50,192 nt of DNA from an uncultured Acidimicrobiaceae bacterium (lineage in GTDB: Bacteria > Actinomycetota > Acidimicrobiia > Acidimicrobiales > RAAP-2), in assembly GCA_903849265.1 (NCBI GenBank), contig CAININ010000093.1:1-50192 (forward strand). Reading direction: 5' to 3'. Shown here piece by piece: positions 46,465 to 50,192 of this stretch. Within the stretch, counting starts at the first letter, position 1. Every line of letters begins with the position of its first letter. A program made the translations under genes and the position numbers. The notes under the pieces are model-generated. The model made no database searches. It worked only from the letters and a program-made list of their open reading frames with translations, and was not told where the DNA came from.

Positions 46465-46767
46465 GTGACGGTCTACCTCGATGACTGGCGTCAGCCGGCC
46501 CACCTGGGGCCGGTCGATGATCACTGGTCGCACCTGGTGGCCGACACCGACGCTGAGCTCCATGCCTTTGCCGCCCGCCTCGGGATGCGCCGGGCCTGGT
46601 TCCAAGACAAGCCGGGGCGGCCCCACCATTCCCACTACGACCTACCCGAACGGGCGCGGGCCGACGCCGTGGCCTTGGGTGCGGTCGAAGTGACGTGGCG
46701 GCAGATGGGCCGCATGCTGCGCGAGCGGCGAACGTCAGCAGCGGCAACAGGCGTCGTGGTGGCGTGA
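46465..46767 (+). CDS. DUF4031 family protein
   Basis: MTVYLDDWRQPAHLG..HSHYDLPERARADAVALGAVEV. Confidence 0.85.
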   Translation: MTVYLDDWRQPAHLGPVDDHWSHLVADTDAELHAFAARLGMRRAWFQDKPGRPHHSHYDLPERARADAVALGAVEVTWRQMGRMLRERRTSAAATGVVVA

Positions 46768-48230
46768 GCGGCTCCCTGGACCCCCGCACCCCTGTCCTGG
46801 TGGGCGTGGGCACGGCGTCGGCCGATGCCGAGGCGTGCGTGCTAATGGCCGAAGCCACCGTTGCCGCGCTGGCCGATGCCGGTGGTCGTGGGCTGGCCGG
46901 GGCCATCGACCGGGTGGCCGTGCCCCAGGGCAGCTGGGCCTACCCCGACCCGGCCCGGCTGGTGGCCGACGCCGTGGGGGCCATGCAGGCGACCACTCAC
47001 CTGGTCGAGCTCGGTATCCCTCAGCAGAGCCTGATCAACGACGCCCTGGCTGCCATTCTGTCGGGCAGTTCCGACGTGGCAGTCGTGGTCGGTGGCGAGG
47101 CCAAGCGGTGGGTGCGTGGCCGAGAGAAGGCGGGGCTCCCTCCCATCGAGACCGCGCAGCCTGGTGCGGTCCCTGATGTCGTCCGCCGACGCCCCGGCCC
47201 GCTGCTCGAGCCCGTCGAAGTGGCCCACCAGCTGTGGGACCCGGTGCAGCAGTACGCCATGATCGACAACGCCCTGCGGGCCGCTGAAGGACGGACCATC
47301 GCCGACCAGCGCGAGGAGATCGCTGACCTGTGGTCCCGGTTCGCGGCCGTGGCCTCCCTCAACCCCGCCGCCGCCTTCGGCCGGATGATCGAGCCAGCGT
47401 GGATCGCCACGCCGTCGTCGGACAACCGGCCGTTGGCGTTCCCGTACAACAAGTGGCACTCGACGCAGTGGACGGTCAACCAGGCCGCCGCCTTGGTGCT
47501 GTGCTCGGTGGAGGCCGCCGAGCGCTTCGGTGTACCGAGCGACCGGTGGGTGTTCCCCCGGGTGGGGTTGGAGTCGAGCCACGCCGTGTCGCTGCTTTGC
47601 CGCGAACGGATCGGTGAGTGGCCGGCCATGGAAGTGATGGGGGAGACCGCAGCTGCCTGGCTGGGTCGACCGGTCGCCGAGGTCGAGGTGGCCGAGGTGT
47701 ACAGCTGCTTTCCGGCTGCGGTGCGGGTCCAGCAGCGAGCGCTCGGCCTCGACCTCAATGGAACGCCGACGATCAGCGGGGGCATGGCCTTCGCCGGAGG
47801 CCCGTTCAACAACTACGTCCTGCAGTCCGTGGCCGGGGTCGCGCCGGTCCTGCGGGGCGCACCCGACTCGTTGGCCATGGTGACCACGGTGAGCGGCTTG
47901 TTGACCAAGCCAGGCCTGGGGATCTGGTCGAGCCAGCCCGATGGCCGCCCGCCGCTCTTGGCCGACTTGGCCTACGAGGCCGAGTCGGTGACCGGCGTGG
48001 TGGATGCCGTCGCCTCGCTCGATGGGTACGACGGGCTCGGGACAGTGGCCACCTACACGGTCACCTATGAAGGGATGGACCCGGCCCGGGTCGTGGCGGT
48101 GTGCGACACCGACGATGGACGGCGATGCGTGTCCTTCAGCGATAATGCGACGCTGGCTGCCTCAGTGTGCACCGAGGAGTTCATCGGTGCCCGGGTCCGG
48201 ATCGGTTCCGGAACGTTCATTCCTGACTAG
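46764..48230 (+). CDS. Thiolase-like protein (acetyl-CoA acetyltransferase family)
   Basis: PVLVGVGTASADAEACVLMAEATVAALADAGG, SDVAVVVGGEAKR, PTISGGMAFAGGPFNNYVLQSV; usual nucleophile Cys region reads QQSLINDALAAI. Confidence 0.8.
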   Translation: MSGSLDPRTPVLVGVGTASADAEACVLMAEATVAALADAGGRGLAGAIDRVAVPQGSWAYPDPARLVADAVGAMQATTHLVELGIPQQSLINDALAAILSGSSDVAVVVGGEAKRWVRGREKAGLPPIETAQPGAVPDVVRRRPGPLLEPVEVAHQLWDPVQQYAMIDNALRAAEGRTIADQREEIADLWSRFAAVASLNPAAAFGRMIEPAWIATPSSDNRPLAFPYNKWHSTQWTVNQAAALVLCSVEAAERFGVPSDRWVFPRVGLESSHAVSLLCRERIGEWPAMEVMGETAAAWLGRPVAEVEVAEVYSCFPAAVRVQQRALGLDLNGTPTISGGMAFAGGPFNNYVLQSVAGVAPVLRGAPDSLAMVTTVSGLLTKPGLGIWSSQPDGRPPLLADLAYEAESVTGVVDAVASLDGYDGLGTVATYTVTYEGMDPARVVAVCDTDDGRRCVSFSDNATLAASVCTEEFIGARVRIGSGTFIPD

Positions 48231-48278
48231 GTTCGCCAGCAAGGTGAGGGAAGCTCCGTCGGCTCTACAGTGGGCGCC

Positions 48279-49178
48279 ATGAACGCCGCCGACGCCCTCC
48301 GCTCCAACCGCACCGGCCTGTGGACCGGAGCCCTCGAGGCCCTTGCGGGCCCCCAGGCCCAAGAGGCCGCAGCCGAAATCGACGAGCTCGGCTATGGGTC
48401 CCTCTGGTACGGCGAGGCATACGGACGCGAGGCGTTCTCGACGGCCCAATCGCTGCTGGCTGCCACGCGGCGCCTGGTGGTCGGCACCGGGATCGCCAAC
48501 ATCTACGGCCGAGGGGCCATGACGACCAACGGTGCGATCCGTCTCCTCGAGTCGCTCACCCCGGGGCGGTTCGTGGCCGGGCTGGGAGTCAGTCACAAGC
48601 CGCTGGTCGAGCGGGACCGCAAGGAGACCTACCTGCCTCCGGTCCAGGCCATGAGCGACTACCTCGATGCGCTCGACGCGGCGCCCTACTTCGGAGCGGA
48701 CAGCGTCCGGCCTCCGATCGTGCTGGCAGCATTGGGTCCGAAGATGCTCGGACTTGCCCGGGACCGGACCGCCGGCGCCCACCCGTACCTGGTGACGCCA
48801 GTCCACACCGCGTCGGCCCGGGCGACCCTCGGGCCCGAGCCGCTCTTGGTGGTCGAGCAGGCGGTCGTGCTCGACCAGGACCGCGACGAAAGCCTGCGGC
48901 GGGCGCACGACCATCTGACCATCTACACCGGGCTGCCCAACTATCGGAACAACTGGCTGCGTCAGGGCTTCACGGAAGACGACTTCATCAAGGGCGGTTC
49001 CGATCGGCTGGCCGACGCCTTGGTGGTGCAGGGCGACGAGGCCGTGATTGCAGCCCGGGTGCGCGAGCACCTCGATGCCGGTGCCGACCACGTGCTTCTG
49101 CAGGTGCTCGGGACTGACCTCGGTAAGGTGCCGATGGACGAGTGGCGACGGTTGGCGCCGGCGGTCGCCGAGGTGTGA
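48279..49178 (+). CDS. LLM-class (putative F420-dependent) oxidoreductase
   Basis: IDELGYGSLWYGEAYGREAFSTAQSLLAATRRLVVGTGIANIYGRGAMTTNGAIRLLESLTPGRFVAGLGVSH. ATG 48279 with TACAGT 7 nt upstream. Confidence 0.88.
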   Translation: MNAADALRSNRTGLWTGALEALAGPQAQEAAAEIDELGYGSLWYGEAYGREAFSTAQSLLAATRRLVVGTGIANIYGRGAMTTNGAIRLLESLTPGRFVAGLGVSHKPLVERDRKETYLPPVQAMSDYLDALDAAPYFGADSVRPPIVLAALGPKMLGLARDRTAGAHPYLVTPVHTASARATLGPEPLLVVEQAVVLDQDRDESLRRAHDHLTIYTGLPNYRNNWLRQGFTEDDFIKGGSDRLADALVVQGDEAVIAARVREHLDAGADHVLLQVLGTDLGKVPMDEWRRLAPAVAEV

Positions 49179-49317
49179 CCCAGAGGTGATCCACGGGTGG
49201 CCTGGGACGTCGCTTGCCCGATCGGGGTGCCCTGTTCCGCAGGGGCTGTCCGGTCGGTCGTGTCCGTTGGGCGAGAGTGCTCTCATCTGCACCGCGGGCT
49301 ACCCTCAGGGCATCGAG

Positions 49318-50190
49318 ATGGATGCCCCCGTGCCGCAGCCTGACCGCCCTGCCCGCGCCGATGAGATCCGGGACGGACAGCGCGTGACGTGGGCCGGACT
49401 GTCTACGAGCTGGGAGAAGTGGGACTCGGTCATCGTGGAACAGTTGGCCCCGGTCTGCGCTGCCATGGTCGAGCACCTCGACCTAGCGGAAGGTCAGCAG
49501 CATCTCGACATTGCTTCGGGCACGGGTGAGCCGGGGTTGAGCATTGCGCGACTGGCGCCGCAGGGACGTGTCGTCCTCACGGACCTCGTACCGGAGATGC
49601 TGGGCATCGCCACACGACGAGCCAGGGCACAAGGGGTCACCAACGTTGAGACGACGGTGTGCAGCGCCGACGAACTGCCGTTCGATGACGCCGTATTCGA
49701 CAGCGTGTCGGTGCGTTTCGGGTACATGTTCTTTCCCGACATGGCCAAGGCGACGGCCGAGTTCGTGCGCGTTCTCCGGCCAGGCGGACGGCTCTGTTCC
49801 TCGGTGTGGGTCAAGCCCGGTCAAAACCCATGGACGGCGATCGCCATGCAGGCCATTGCCACCGAGGCAGTGGTGGTGCCACCGGACCCGGACGGGCCGA
49901 ACATGTTTCGTTGCGCGGCCCCGGGATCCGTTGCTGCGTTGTATCAAGAAGCGGGTCTACATGACGTTGCCGAGTGGGACGTCGACGTCGAACTCGTGAC
50001 GCGATCGGCCGAGCAGTACTGGGAGATGATCAGCGAGCATGTGTCGCTCGCAGTTGCGGCCCTGCAGCAGGTGGACGAATCAGCACGAGCGCGCATTCGA
50101 GCACGGGCGATTGCGGAGGTCAGCGCGTTCGAGCGTGACGGGACTATCAGGGTTCCGGGTGTTGCACGCTGCATCGGGGGAACGAAGTAG
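49318..50190 (+). CDS. Class I SAM-dependent methyltransferase
   Basis: HLDIASGTGEPGLSIARLAPQGRVVLTDLVPEMLGIA, ADELPFDDAVFDSVSVRFGYMFFPDMAKATAEFVRVLRPGGRL. Confidence 0.9.
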   Translation: MDAPVPQPDRPARADEIRDGQRVTWAGLSTSWEKWDSVIVEQLAPVCAAMVEHLDLAEGQQHLDIASGTGEPGLSIARLAPQGRVVLTDLVPEMLGIATRRARAQGVTNVETTVCSADELPFDDAVFDSVSVRFGYMFFPDMAKATAEFVRVLRPGGRLCSSVWVKPGQNPWTAIAMQAIATEAVVVPPDPDGPNMFRCAAPGSVAALYQEAGLHDVAEWDVDVELVTRSAEQYWEMISEHVSLAVAALQQVDESARARIRARAIAEVSAFERDGTIRVPGVARCIGGTK

Positions 50191-50192
50191 CG

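Overview
High-GC actinobacterial chromosomal window, probably Acidimicrobiia-like (inference; no tool was run). It is almost fully coding, with no CRISPR, integrase, transposase, rRNA or tRNA that I could support. Order of contents: rnpB (minus), xseA-xseB, an acyl-CoA ligase, an MBL hydrolase, an HTH protein, a ferredoxin reductase, a MoxR/DUF58/TgpA-like operon, a glpD/AGPS-like/FGGY-kinase operon, Fur plus a rubrerythrin/Fe-S/DUF3501 cassette, ssb, msrB, then a long lipid/steroid-catabolism region. That region has FadE30-like, IpdF-like, VapBC, FadD3-like, ADH, WS/DGAT, two more acyl-CoA ligases, SDR, P450 plus ferredoxin, thiolase, and FadE26/FadE27-like (ChsE4/ChsE5-like) genes. Most notable signals: (1) a perfect match to the KstR motif TnnAACnnGTTnnA at 43144-43157, just upstream of the FadE26/27-like pair; (2) a vapBC module with an exact 18-bp palindrome at its start, inside a HIP-catabolism-like gene set; (3) a six-gene ligase/unknown/ligase/SDR/P450/ferredoxin run; (4) recurrent unrelated short tandem repeats, many with a 12-bp period, at gene borders and in protein tails; (5) a (YGACC)12 array just upstream of a start codon; (6) at least eight genes with a TANNNT hexamer 6-7 nt before the start codon, predicting leaderless mRNAs; (7) compensatory changes in the conserved P4 helix of RNase P RNA. 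Family names come from recalled motifs and need database confirmation.
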